In this document: one piece after another, positions 5,697 through 13,255 of the stretch
How positions within the stretch are numbered: position 1 is the first letter of the stretch
How the letters are laid out: each line of letters begins with the position of its first letter
Source: CAYJPV01 sp964396055
Lineage (GTDB): Bacteria; Acidobacteriota; Vicinamibacteria; Vicinamibacterales; JAKQTR01
Reading direction: 5' to 3'
DNA length: 15,203 bases
Assembly (NCBI GenBank): GCA_964396055.1
Contig: CAYNDV010000118.1
Location: forward strand, 1-15,203
The notes under the pieces: generated by a model
Seen by the model: the letters and a program-made list of their open reading frames with translations, nothing else
Database searches by the model: none
Told to the model about the DNA's origin: nothing
Program-made: the position numbers and the translations under genes

Positions 5697-8600
5697 CTAC
5701 CAGGTGGCCCGGACGCCGAAGCGCATGATGCGCGGGGCCACGATGCCCGAGATGTCGTTGGCCGTCGACGAGTTCTGCTGCAGGCGCCGCGCCAGGATCG
5801 TGTTGGCGTTGAGCGCGTTGAAGATGTCGAGGCTCGGGATGAGCGTGAGGCGCCGCATCCGGAACGTCTTGTCCACCTTCAGGTCGAGCGTCTGGAAGTT
5901 CGGCAGGCGCGTATCGCCGAACGTATCGAGGTAGATCCGCACCGTGCCCGCACGGTTGGCGCGCGACGGCGACAGGATGTACTGCGGCATCAGGTAGCCC
6001 TGCCGCGCGTTGTAGAACGCCCCGAGGTTGATGTCCCACGGCATGGTGTAGAGGCCCGAGAGCTTCACCATCCACTTCGCGTTGACGAACACGTTGTCGA
6101 TGCCGCTGCCGCCCGCCTCGATGGCGTACTGGCCGCCGGTCCACGACCGCACCGTCGTCGGATCGACGCGATCCGGGTTGCGCGACTGATCCGCGCTGCC
6201 GCCGTCGAAGCCGGCCGGCGAGTCGAAGGTGTCCACGGCGTCGTTGTACGCGTAGCTGGCGCTCATCATCCACCGGTTCGCGTACCGCTTCCGGGCGGTC
6301 ACCTCGAACCCGTTGAACGCCCGGGCGTAGCCCTCGCGGTTGGCGTAGACGTACGCCGCCGGAATCGCGATCGTCGGCTCGAAGTACGTCACCGTCCCGC
6401 ACCGCGCCCCCGTCTGCGTGCAGGAGCTGGCGGGCGGCGTGTAGGACCGCTCCACGTAGTCCTGGCTGCCGAAGTTCAGCGTGTCGTTCCACTGGAAGCG
6501 GTCGTACTTCCGGTAGATATACGACACGCCGACGCCGAAGCCGCCGAAGAGCTCGCGGTCGACGCCCACGATGAACTCCTGCGTCCGGTCGTTCTTCACG
6601 TCCGGGTCGATGGTGCCGACCGTTGACAGCTGCGCCGGGTTGTCGGGGTTGTAGTTGCCGCCGAACGACAGGATGCGCGTGTAGTCCAGCTCGCCGGCCT
6701 GGACGATGCGGTCGCCGTTGGCGTCGGCCCAGGGGAAGCGGATGTTCGCCGCGGTGACCGGGTTGAGCGGCGCCACGGCCTGGCTGGGCGTCCGCTGGCC
6801 GTAGTAGATGGCCCACGACGCGCTGGCCACCGTGCGGCCGTCGCCCTGCAGGTCGTAGGTCAGGCCCGCGCGCGGCGACACGTCGTTCCACACCACGCCG
6901 CCGTCGGCGCCGGCAAACGACACGGCCGGCAGCCACTGCGGCGCGAACGGGTGCGCCGGCACGCTGGTCGGCAGCGCCTCGTTCCACTGCCGGTCCCACC
7001 GCACGCCGAGCTTCAACGTCAGCCGGTCGCGCGTGAAGGTGTCCTGCAGGTAGGCGGCCATCGTCCCCAGCTGGTACTCGGTGACGGAGTCGCGGTAGAG
7101 CGTGGCTTCATAGCCCACCGTGTGCGGCGAGCCGGCCGGGCTGCTGAAGCGCGCCTCGGTGTTGCCGCCCACGTGGTTCTCGGAGTGCTCCTTGGCCGTC
7201 CGGTAGCGGACGCCCAGTTTCCACGCGTGATCGCCGCCCATGGTCGCCGGCAGGAAGTAGCTCAGCGTGGCGTCGAGGCTTGCCGTCGGCCGGATGTACG
7301 GGCCGGACCGGTCGAAGGAGGCGGCGTACACGCCCGTCGGCACTTCCAGCTTGCGCTGGACGGTGGCCAGCGAGTCCTCGTGGAAGTCGAGGATGAAGTT
7401 GTTGCCGAGGTGCGACCACTGCACGTCGAGCAGCAGCCGGTCGCTGAAGATGTGCTGGTCGCCGGCCTTCCACAGCGGGGAAGGCCCCGTGTCCCAGCCG
7501 TACGTCCCGAAGGTGCCGGGCACGGCGCCCTGGCGGTACGTGGTCTCGATGGGCCGGGTGTCCGACGCGTTGCGGGCGTTCTTCGTCTTGGCCGCCCACG
7601 TATTCTGGAACGAGAACTTGTTGCTGCGGGCCACGGCCCAGCTCAGCTTCCAGTTGTAATTGTCGAGGAGGGTGCCGTCGCTGCCCAGGCAGGCCCGCAC
7701 CTCGTCGGTCGAGTAGGGCGCCATCGGGTCGGCCTGCAGCGCCGCCTTGATGGCCTGGCACTCGGCGGTGGGCAGGTAGAAGCCGACGATGCCCGCGGCG
7801 ATGTCCTGCTTGGCGTAGCTGCCCCAGTACCACAGCTTGCCCCGCTTGATGGGGCCGCCCACCTCGAAGCCGTAGTCGTAGATGTGCTTGATGGGCGCGC
7901 CCGAGCCCGCCCGCTGCCGCTTCATCTCGTCGGTGACGTTGTCGCCCTGGAAGTTCTCGTGCGTGAGGTAGTAGCGGCCCGAGCCGCGGAAGGTGTCGCC
8001 GCCGCTGCGGGTCACCATGTTGATGCCCACGCCGCCGGTCTGCTGCGACGCGTCGGCGCCGCCCGTGACCACCTGCATCTCCTCGAGCATGTCGAAGTCG
8101 TAGTAGATCGGCGACGAGCCCGTGGCCGACATGTCGGTGATGTCCACGCCGTCCACGGTCCACTTGTTGTTGCCGGTGGAGGCGCCGCGCGAGATGTAGC
8201 CCGACTGCTGGCCCGACTGGGACCCGCCCACGTTGGTGCGGTCCATGGCGATGCCGGGCGTCTGCTCGAGGATGACCCACGGGTCGCGGGCCGTCGGCAG
8301 GCTCTGCAGCATCTCGCGGTTGAAGGTGGCCTGGGTGCCGGTTTCGGAGGTGTCCACCACCGGCGTCTCGCCCTTGACCGTGATGGTCTCCTGGACGGTG
8401 GAGATCTCGAGCATCTGATCGATCTCGACGGTGCGGTTGATCGACACGCGCACGTTCTCGATCACGACGGACTTGAACCCCGCCAGCTCGAACTTGAGCG
8501 CGTAGACGCCGACCGAGAGCCGCGGGAACACGAAGGTCCCGGTTTCCGACGACACGGCGGTCTGCTGATCGGTCTGCCCCGTCAGCGTCACCGTCACCCC

Positions 8601-8726
8601 GGGCAACACGCCGCCCGAGTTGTCCTTGATCTTCCCCGAGATGTCGCCGGTCTGCTGGGCGAACCCGGGGGCAACGCCCGCGATCACGAGCAGGATCGCG
8701 AGGCTCACGACGCGCAGCTCTCTCAT
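5697..8726 (-). CDS. TonB-dependent outer-membrane receptor with carboxypeptidase-regulatory-like domain
   Basis: This 1009-residue outer-membrane transporter begins with a signal peptide (MRELRVVSLAILLVIAGVAP, likely cut after GFAQ at residue 24). A carboxypeptidase regulatory-like beta domain follows (about 27-108; GDISGKIKDNSGGVLPG, then TGTFVFPRLSVGVY). Next is a TonB-box-like ETITVKGE (113-120) and a plug domain (about 125-245) with NKWTVDGVDITD (187-198) and VTRSGG (238-243). The rest is a beta barrel ending in aromatic RATW, as outer-membrane barrels do. The start has AGGAGGA at 8731-8737. Such Oar/SusC-like receptors are numerous in Acidobacteriota and import large or scarce ligands with TonB energy. 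The ligand here is unknown. No SusD-like partner or sugar enzymes adjoin it; neighbours are the M48 protease and a divergent secreted protein. Confidence 0.93.
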   Translation of the reverse strand: MRELRVVSLAILLVIAGVAPGFAQQTGDISGKIKDNSGGVLPGVTVTLTGQTDQQTAVSSETGTFVFPRLSVGVYALKFELAGFKSVVIENVRVSINRTVEIDQMLEISTVQETITVKGETPVVDTSETGTQATFNREMLQSLPTARDPWVILEQTPGIAMDRTNVGGSQSGQQSGYISRGASTGNNKWTVDGVDITDMSATGSSPIYYDFDMLEEMQVVTGGADASQQTGGVGINMVTRSGGDTFRGSGRYYLTHENFQGDNVTDEMKRQRAGSGAPIKHIYDYGFEVGGPIKRGKLWYWGSYAKQDIAAGIVGFYLPTAECQAIKAALQADPMAPYSTDEVRACLGSDGTLLDNYNWKLSWAVARSNKFSFQNTWAAKTKNARNASDTRPIETTYRQGAVPGTFGTYGWDTGPSPLWKAGDQHIFSDRLLLDVQWSHLGNNFILDFHEDSLATVQRKLEVPTGVYAASFDRSGPYIRPTASLDATLSYFLPATMGGDHAWKLGVRYRTAKEHSENHVGGNTEARFSSPAGSPHTVGYEATLYRDSVTEYQLGTMAAYLQDTFTRDRLTLKLGVRWDRQWNEALPTSVPAHPFAPQWLPAVSFAGADGGVVWNDVSPRAGLTYDLQGDGRTVASASWAIYYGQRTPSQAVAPLNPVTAANIRFPWADANGDRIVQAGELDYTRILSFGGNYNPDNPAQLSTVGTIDPDVKNDRTQEFIVGVDRELFGGFGVGVSYIYRKYDRFQWNDTLNFGSQDYVERSYTPPASSCTQTGARCGTVTYFEPTIAIPAAYVYANREGYARAFNGFEVTARKRYANRWMMSASYAYNDAVDTFDSPAGFDGGSADQSRNPDRVDPTTVRSWTGGQYAIEAGGSGIDNVFVNAKWMVKLSGLYTMPWDINLGAFYNARQGYLMPQYILSPSRANRAGTVRIYLDTFGDTRLPNFQTLDLKVDKTFRMRRLTLIPSLDIFNALNANTILARRLQQNSSTANDISGIVAPRIMRFGVRATW

Positions 8727-9230
8727 GCACTCCTCCTGGCTCAATCGGCACGCGTGCGCTGCGCGGTGTCCCGGCGCGGACCTGCCTTCCGCCGCCCCGC
8801 GCAGCGCGCGCGCGTGCCGCAGACCTGCAGGGCGAGATTCGTGCCACGCCCCGCGAAGGCCGGGCGCGCCCGCCGGCGGGCGGGGCGAGGGCGGATCGAA
8901 TGGGACGCGAATGGATCGGAGGCGGCGGACCGCCTCGACCGGACCTCCGCACGGCGAGCGGCCCGTCATCGGCCGCGCCGGGCCGATCGGGCCGTCCGAT
9001 TCGCCGGAGAGCGATCCATGAAGACGGAGTCGTGGCCCGAACCCGCGTTCGCGGCTGGCGACGGCTGACGGATCCGGTGCGGTCCGGCCACCGGCGCGGT
9101 CGCTGAGGACAACCGTAAGCCGTCGGTAAGCGCGCAGGAGCGGAGCGAGGCTCATTCGAACCCGCGGCGTGCACGGGGCGAACGACGACGCGCCCGCGAC
9201 GAACTAGAATCTTGGATCGGGAGGCACCGC
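8727..9230. other. 504-bp divergent intergenic region
   Basis: This gap separates the receptor gene (minus) from a secreted protein gene (plus). Stop-free frames cross it but look like compositional artefacts and none has a ribosome site. It holds two clear inverted repeats: a 7-bp stem with CGGA loop at 8919-8936, and CCGGTG/CACCGG with a 9-nt loop at 9074-9094. GTAAGC occurs twice 11 bp apart (9115-9120 and 9126-9131), about one helical turn, which could be a regulator site. I found no convincing promoter for the receptor gene. Confidence 0.5.
9205..9224 (+). promoter_or_regulatory. Possible -10 box and ribosome site for the downstream secreted-protein gene
   Basis: TAGAAT (5 of 6 bases match TATAAT) at 9205-9210 is followed by GGGAGG at 9219-9224, six bases before the ATG at 9231. 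No TTGACA-like box is seen at the right distance. The ribosome site supports the chosen start. Confidence 0.45.
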
Positions 9231-10115
9231 ATGACCCCTCGGCGTCCCGCCGCACTCGTCGTCTCCGTCTGGACGGCCGCGATCTGGCTGCTGCCGGCCG
9301 CCACCTCGGCCCAGGCGCCGCCGGCCGCGCCGCCCGCCACACCGCCGGCCCTCGAGGCCGTGATGGAGCGGGCGGGCGCGTACGTCACCGCCTTCGCCGA
9401 GCAGTTCGCGTCGGTGGTCGCCGAAGAACGGTCCGAGCAGTCCGCCAGCGGCGGTCCCCGCGACATCGTCACCGAACGCCGCCTGGTGGCCGACATCCTG
9501 GTGGTCCGCGTCCCGGGCACGCAGCAGTGGATGGGCTTCCGCGACGTCTTCGAGGTGAACAAGTCGCGCGTGCACGATCGCCAGGACCGCCTGCTGAAGC
9601 TGTTCGTCGAGTCGCCGGCCACGGCGGTGACGCAGGCGCGCCGACTGGCCGACGAGAGCGCCCGGTACAACGTGGGCGAGATGACGCGCAACTTCAACCT
9701 GCCGACCACGGCGCTGTTCTTCCTGCACCCGTCGGCGCAGTGGCGCTTCAAGTACAGGAAGACGGCCGAGCGCGTGCGCGACGGCGTGCGCTACTGGGAG
9801 GTGCGGGGCACGGAGTGGGCGCGGCCCACGTTTGTCCGCACCAGCCTCGGCAAGGATGCCGAGATGACGACGGAGTACCTCATCGACCCCGACACGGGCC
9901 GCGTGGCCCGGTCGACGATGAAGCTGAAGTACCCGGCCGAGACCGACATCACCGTGGACTATCGGCCCGACGAGGCGCTGGGCATGTGGGTGCCTGCCCG
10001 GATGGACGAGTCGTACGCGCAGGGCATGAGCCGGATCCGCGCCACGGCTACCTACGCCAACTTCCGGCGTTTCCAGGTGAGCACCGACACGGCGTTCCGG
10101 GACGACCAGGACTAG
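9231..10115 (+). CDS. Secreted protein of unknown function
   Basis: This 294-residue protein has a signal peptide (hydrophobic segment about 7-22, cut likely after TSAQA at residue 29) and a short Pro/Ala linker (30-40). The mature part has a helical start with VVAEERSEQ (62-70), then LVADILVVRVPG (85-96) and FRDVFEVN (103-110). ESARYNVG (142-149), LPTTALFFLHP (157-167), YLIDPDTGRV (216-225) and GMWVPARMDESY (251-262) follow. From memory, proteins with this pattern recur as paralogues in Vicinamibacteria and other Acidobacteriota without a known role. Alternation of short hydrophobic and polar strands in the second half suggests a beta sheet, perhaps LolA-like, which is inference. It is probably periplasmic. 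GGGAGG at 9219-9224 supports the start. It is divergent from the receptor, and its stop overlaps that of the response regulator. Confidence 0.8.
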   Translation: MTPRRPAALVVSVWTAAIWLLPAATSAQAPPAAPPATPPALEAVMERAGAYVTAFAEQFASVVAEERSEQSASGGPRDIVTERRLVADILVVRVPGTQQWMGFRDVFEVNKSRVHDRQDRLLKLFVESPATAVTQARRLADESARYNVGEMTRNFNLPTTALFFLHPSAQWRFKYRKTAERVRDGVRYWEVRGTEWARPTFVRTSLGKDAEMTTEYLIDPDTGRVARSTMKLKYPAETDITVDYRPDEALGMWVPARMDESYAQGMSRIRATATYANFRRFQVSTDTAFRDDQD

Positions 10116-11407
10116 GCCTCCGGCGCCGCCGCGGGCCCGCGTACGCCCAGCAGCAGCCCGAAGTGCGCCTTGGGCTTCGCGGACAGGAACGTGAGGTCCG
10201 ACGCGTCGCGCGCCTCGAACCCCTCGGCCGTGCCGCCGACCCAGGTGCGCGGCAGCTGCAGCTTCGTCGCGAGGCCCGCTTCCACCAGCCGGTTGCGCAC
10301 GCGCCCGGCGACGATGTTCGCGAACTCCGCCGCAGTCGCCAGCTGGTCGGCCTGATGGACGTCGTCCGGCGTCGCCCCGACGAGCTGCGCCGTGATGACC
10401 CGCGCCGAGTCGTCGGTGGTGCGGAAGACGAGCGTGAACACGTGCTCGTCGGCCACGAGATCGATCGTCGCGTGCACGCCGCGGCCGGGCCACGGCTGGA
10501 ACCCGGCCGATCCCGGTTCGACCAGCACGACCTCGGAACTCAGCATGAGGCCGAAGAGCTGCTCGGTGGCCGCCACGATGTCGCGCTCGAGGCTCGCGCG
10601 GAAGGCGGGCATGCCGATGAGCGACGCGCCGGTGCCGCTCACGGCCCGCTGCAGGCCGGCCAGGAACACCTCGGGCACGTAGCTCCACTCGACCATGTCG
10701 TCGACCAGCGCACGTGTCCGGCCTGCCTCGCCGCCGGCCTGGTACCGGTAGCCGATGACGCGGGCGTCCCGGGCGCGCTCGAGCGTCCGGAGCTTGGCCA
10801 GGAACATGGGCAGCGGCGGCAGGCCGGTCTGTTCGCCGACCAGCACGACGTCGACGGGCGGCGTGGATTCGTCGAGGCACACCTGGAGCGCCATGGCCCC
10901 CGAGTCGGCCTCCACGGCCTGGTAGTGCGTCGACAGGACGTTGACCAGGTAGTGGCGCCGGTCCGGATCCTGTTCGACGATCACCAGGCGCCGGCCGTGG
11001 GATGTTCCCGCGGCTTTCCGGATGGGCGCCGCCGGCTTGCGCAGCCGCGACATGATGCGCGTCAGGCGCGTCGTCAACTGGTCCGGGCTGAGCGGCTTCG
11101 ACAGGTAGTCGGTGATGCCCATCTCGACGAGGCGGTGGACCACCGTGTCGCCCTTCACGCTGGTGAGCACGACGACGGGCATCGCGGCGTAGGCCGGCGA
11201 CGACCGGATGGCGGCCAGCGTCTCGATGCCGTCCATGACGGGCATCGTCACGTCCAGGATGACGAGGTCGAACCGGTGCCTCGCGATCTCGGCGAGGGCC
11301 TCCATGCCGTTGGCGGCCTCGGCCACCTCGACCGGCGGCAGCTCGAGCAGCGCGCGCCGCAGCATCGCGCGAATCGTCATGCTGTCGTCAACGACCAGGA
11401 CCCGCAT
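10112..11407 (-). CDS. Response regulator: receiver, degenerate receiver and CheX-like phosphatase domain
   Basis: This 431-residue cytoplasmic protein has three parts. Residues 1-120 are a complete receiver: acidic D7/D8 (VLVVDDS), phospho-acceptor D52 (VILDVTMPVMDG), T82 and K104 (LSKP). Residues 139-256 look like a second receiver that starts RLVIVEQDPD; its phospho-acceptor place is glycine (VVLVGEQ, G191) and the Thr/Lys pair is missing, so it cannot be phosphorylated in the usual way. Residues 265-425 resemble CheX/CheC: IVAATEQLFGLMLSSEV (277-293) and AAEFANIVAGRVRNRL (359-374), with the ExxN catalytic pair E361 and N364. CheX dephosphorylates CheY-P, so the protein may hydrolyse its own or a partner's aspartyl phosphate. 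The start is the ATG preceded by a G-rich ribosome site; a 44-residue upstream extension looks non-coding. No histidine kinase adjoins it. Confidence 0.85.
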   Translation of the reverse strand: MRVLVVDDSMTIRAMLRRALLELPPVEVAEAANGMEALAEIARHRFDLVILDVTMPVMDGIETLAAIRSSPAYAAMPVVVLTSVKGDTVVHRLVEMGITDYLSKPLSPDQLTTRLTRIMSRLRKPAAPIRKAAGTSHGRRLVIVEQDPDRRHYLVNVLSTHYQAVEADSGAMALQVCLDESTPPVDVVLVGEQTGLPPLPMFLAKLRTLERARDARVIGYRYQAGGEAGRTRALVDDMVEWSYVPEVFLAGLQRAVSGTGASLIGMPAFRASLERDIVAATEQLFGLMLSSEVVLVEPGSAGFQPWPGRGVHATIDLVADEHVFTLVFRTTDDSARVITAQLVGATPDDVHQADQLATAAEFANIVAGRVRNRLVEAGLATKLQLPRTWVGGTAEGFEARDASDLTFLSAKPKAHFGLLLGVRGPAAAPEA

Positions 11408-11418
11408 ACACGTCACCC

Positions 11419-11436
11419 CCCGGGCATCCGCCCGGG
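11419..11436 (-). promoter_or_regulatory. Hairpin in the leader of the response regulator gene
   Basis: A perfect 7-bp GC-only stem CCCGGGC/GCCCGGG with a 4-nt loop ends 11 nt before the ATG. On the minus strand its 3' arm merges with the run of G that serves as ribosome site, so folding would hide part of it. A role in translation control is inference. Confidence 0.45.
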
Positions 11437-11483
11437 AGGTAATCGGCAGGAACGGGCGCGGCGAGAGCGCGCGGGCGCTGACA

Positions 11484-11569
11484 CGTCCGGCTGAAGCCGG
11501 ACGCCACGAGGGACTGACGGCGGGGCTGAAGCCCCGCACGACACGACACGACGCGTCACGGCGGGGCTG
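11484..11569. repeat. REP-like pair of hairpins with TGAA loops
   Basis: Two perfect hairpins share the same layout: an 8-bp stem around TGAA at 11484-11503 (CGTCCGGC/GCCGGACG) and a 7-bp stem around TGAA at 11520-11537 (GCGGGGC/GCCCCGC). ACGGCGGGGCTG occurs twice (11517-11528 and 11558-11569); the second lacks its matching arm, so it may be a broken third copy. The group lies in the 168-bp gap after the hexosaminidase stop and before the regulator gene. Stems that differ in sequence but keep the loop and symmetry resemble dispersed REP-type elements. It could also protect or end the hexosaminidase message. Confidence 0.65.
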
Positions 11570-11575
11570 TCGCGA

Positions 11576-13162
11576 TCAGCGGGCCCAGTCGATCGTCGGC
11601 GACCAGAAGGCGTTGATGCCGAGGGCCGACCAGCGCGGCGCCTGGGCGCCCAGGCGCGTCCGGAACTCGTTCCAGTCGCGCGCCGGCTGCGCCGTCCACG
11701 CCACCTCGGCCACCGCCGGCAGCCGCGGGAACAGCAGGAACTCCAGGTCGTCGATGGTCGCCGCCGTCTCGGACCAGATCGGCGCCTCGACGCCCAGGAT
11801 GTCCGCCTCGGCGACGTTCAGGTACGTCGCGGGATCCCAGGTGTACGGCGTGTCGACGTTCACGAGCCCCGCCCACCGCAGGCCGAGCACCGTGGCCGCG
11901 TCGTACTTCATGTCGAGGTAGAGGCGGTTGGCCGGCGAGAGGATGAGCTTCGTGCCCGCGGGCGGCAGCGTGGTCTCCTTCGGTCGCCAGTACTGCACGA
12001 CGGCGCCGGGCCTGAGCTTCGAGTGCAGCATCTCGTCCCAGCCGATCGGCACCTTGCCGTGCTTCAGCACCAGGTCCTGGGCGCGCTCCATGAACGCCGC
12101 GTATTGCTCGGGCGTCATCTTCTTCACTTCGTCGCCGCCGACGTGCAGCCAGGGGCCCGGCGTGATGGCCGCCAGCTCCTTCAGCACCTGGTCGAGGAAC
12201 TTGTAGGTGACCGGCTTGTCGAAGCAGAAATTGCTGAAGCCCACCTCGATGCCGGTGTAGAGCGCCGGCGCCTTGCCGTCGCAGTTCAGCTCGGGATACG
12301 ACGCCAGGGCGGCGTTGCAGTGGCTCGGCATGTCGATCTCGGGGACGATCGTCATGAACCGGTCGCGGGCGTAGGCCACCAGGTCGGCGTACTCGCGCTG
12401 GGTGTAGAAGCCCCCGGGCCCGCCCTTCACCTCGGTGGACCCGCCAATCCTCGTCAGCTTCGGCCACTTCTTGATTTCGATCCGCCAGCCCTGGTCGTCG
12501 GTGAGGTGCAGGTGCAGGTGGTTGATCTTGTACATCGCCAGCAGGTCGATGTACCGCCGCACCTCGGCCGGTGAGAAGAAGTGGCGCGCCACGTCGAGCA
12601 TCGCGCCCCGCCAGCCGTACCGCGGGGCGTCGGTGATCTGCACGGCCGGCACCGATACGGCGAACGGCCGCGGGCCGCGCAGCTCGACGGCCCACGGCAG
12701 CAGCTGGCGCAGCGTCTGCACGCCGTAGAACACCCCGGCGGGCGTTCTTGCGGCGATGCGAACGCCATCGGCGGCCACCGTCAGGTCGTAGCCCTCATCC
12801 GGGCGTGCGCTGCCGGGCTCCACCAGCAGGCGGATGGCACCGGGAGCCGGCGTCGCACCGGCGTCGCGGATCGCGAGCTTCGCCTCGAGGGCCGGCCAGA
12901 CGAGGTCGGCGACCATGACGGCCACGCGCCGCAGCTCGGGCTGCCCCGGGGTGATCTCGATGACGGTGTCCTTCGTGACGGCGAACCGCGCGCCGGCCGC
13001 CAGGGTGACCGACGACGGCCACGGAATCAGCGACGGGCGATCGGCGGCCTGGGCGTGCACGGGCGCCGGGCCGGCAGGCGCCAGGGCCGCGCACAGCAGA
13101 GCCGCGGCGAGGACCCGACCCGCAGGCGCGCGAAAGGAGGATGACGGCAACTTGAACGGCAT
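11576..13162 (-). CDS. Beta-N-acetylhexosaminidase, glycoside hydrolase family 20
   Basis: This 528-residue secreted enzyme removes terminal N-acetylglucosamine or N-acetylgalactosamine from glycans, such as chitin or peptidoglycan fragments, by substrate-assisted catalysis. It has a signal peptide (hydrophobic about 16-33, cut likely after VHAQ at residue 38). An N-terminal GH20b-like domain follows (about 44-178; LIPWPSSV), then the catalytic barrel from about 181. The barrel shows RGAMLDVARHFF (185-196), HLHLTDDQGWRIEIK (216-230), VPEIDMPSH (273-281) and LHVGGDEV (339-346) with the catalytic pair D344/E345. W375, W392 and W463 are candidate sugar-stacking residues. The start has AGGAG at 13169-13173; a longer frame begins 24 codons upstream but lacks such a site and spoils the signal peptide. 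No transporter or other sugar enzyme is adjacent. Confidence 0.95.
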   Translation of the reverse strand: MPFKLPSSSFRAPAGRVLAAALLCAALAPAGPAPVHAQAADRPSLIPWPSSVTLAAGARFAVTKDTVIEITPGQPELRRVAVMVADLVWPALEAKLAIRDAGATPAPGAIRLLVEPGSARPDEGYDLTVAADGVRIAARTPAGVFYGVQTLRQLLPWAVELRGPRPFAVSVPAVQITDAPRYGWRGAMLDVARHFFSPAEVRRYIDLLAMYKINHLHLHLTDDQGWRIEIKKWPKLTRIGGSTEVKGGPGGFYTQREYADLVAYARDRFMTIVPEIDMPSHCNAALASYPELNCDGKAPALYTGIEVGFSNFCFDKPVTYKFLDQVLKELAAITPGPWLHVGGDEVKKMTPEQYAAFMERAQDLVLKHGKVPIGWDEMLHSKLRPGAVVQYWRPKETTLPPAGTKLILSPANRLYLDMKYDAATVLGLRWAGLVNVDTPYTWDPATYLNVAEADILGVEAPIWSETAATIDDLEFLLFPRLPAVAEVAWTAQPARDWNEFRTRLGAQAPRWSALGINAFWSPTIDWAR

Positions 13163-13255
13163 GACAGGCTCCTGAACCACCGCCCCGACGGGTGCGCGGC
13201 GCGTGGTGCGCCGGCAGGCGGGCGTGATCGGCATGGGATCTTACACCCGGGCCGG

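Noticed and set aside
5596..6999. The M48 frame is open for 468 more codons upstream.
   Set aside because: That stretch lies across the receptor gene in another frame on the same strand and has the composition of a frame shadow. The lipoprotein signal starts at 5595.
6951..9068. 705-codon plus-strand open frame opposite the receptor gene.
   Set aside because: Antisense shadow caused by high GC at third codon positions; no signal, motif or ribosome site.
8727..9155. The receptor reading frame stays open 143 codons upstream of the chosen start.
   Set aside because: The extension is rich in Arg, Pro and Gly as expected for non-coding GC-rich DNA. A strong AGGAGGA site and a perfect signal peptide mark the ATG at 8726.
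9204..10880. Long minus-strand frame across the secreted-protein and regulator genes.
   Set aside because: It crosses two supported genes on opposite strands and its translation is low complexity.
11484..11537. Rho-independent terminator of the hexosaminidase gene.
   Set aside because: Neither hairpin is followed by a T tract on the minus strand, and two hairpins with the same loop fit a REP-like element better, though a role in message ending is not excluded.
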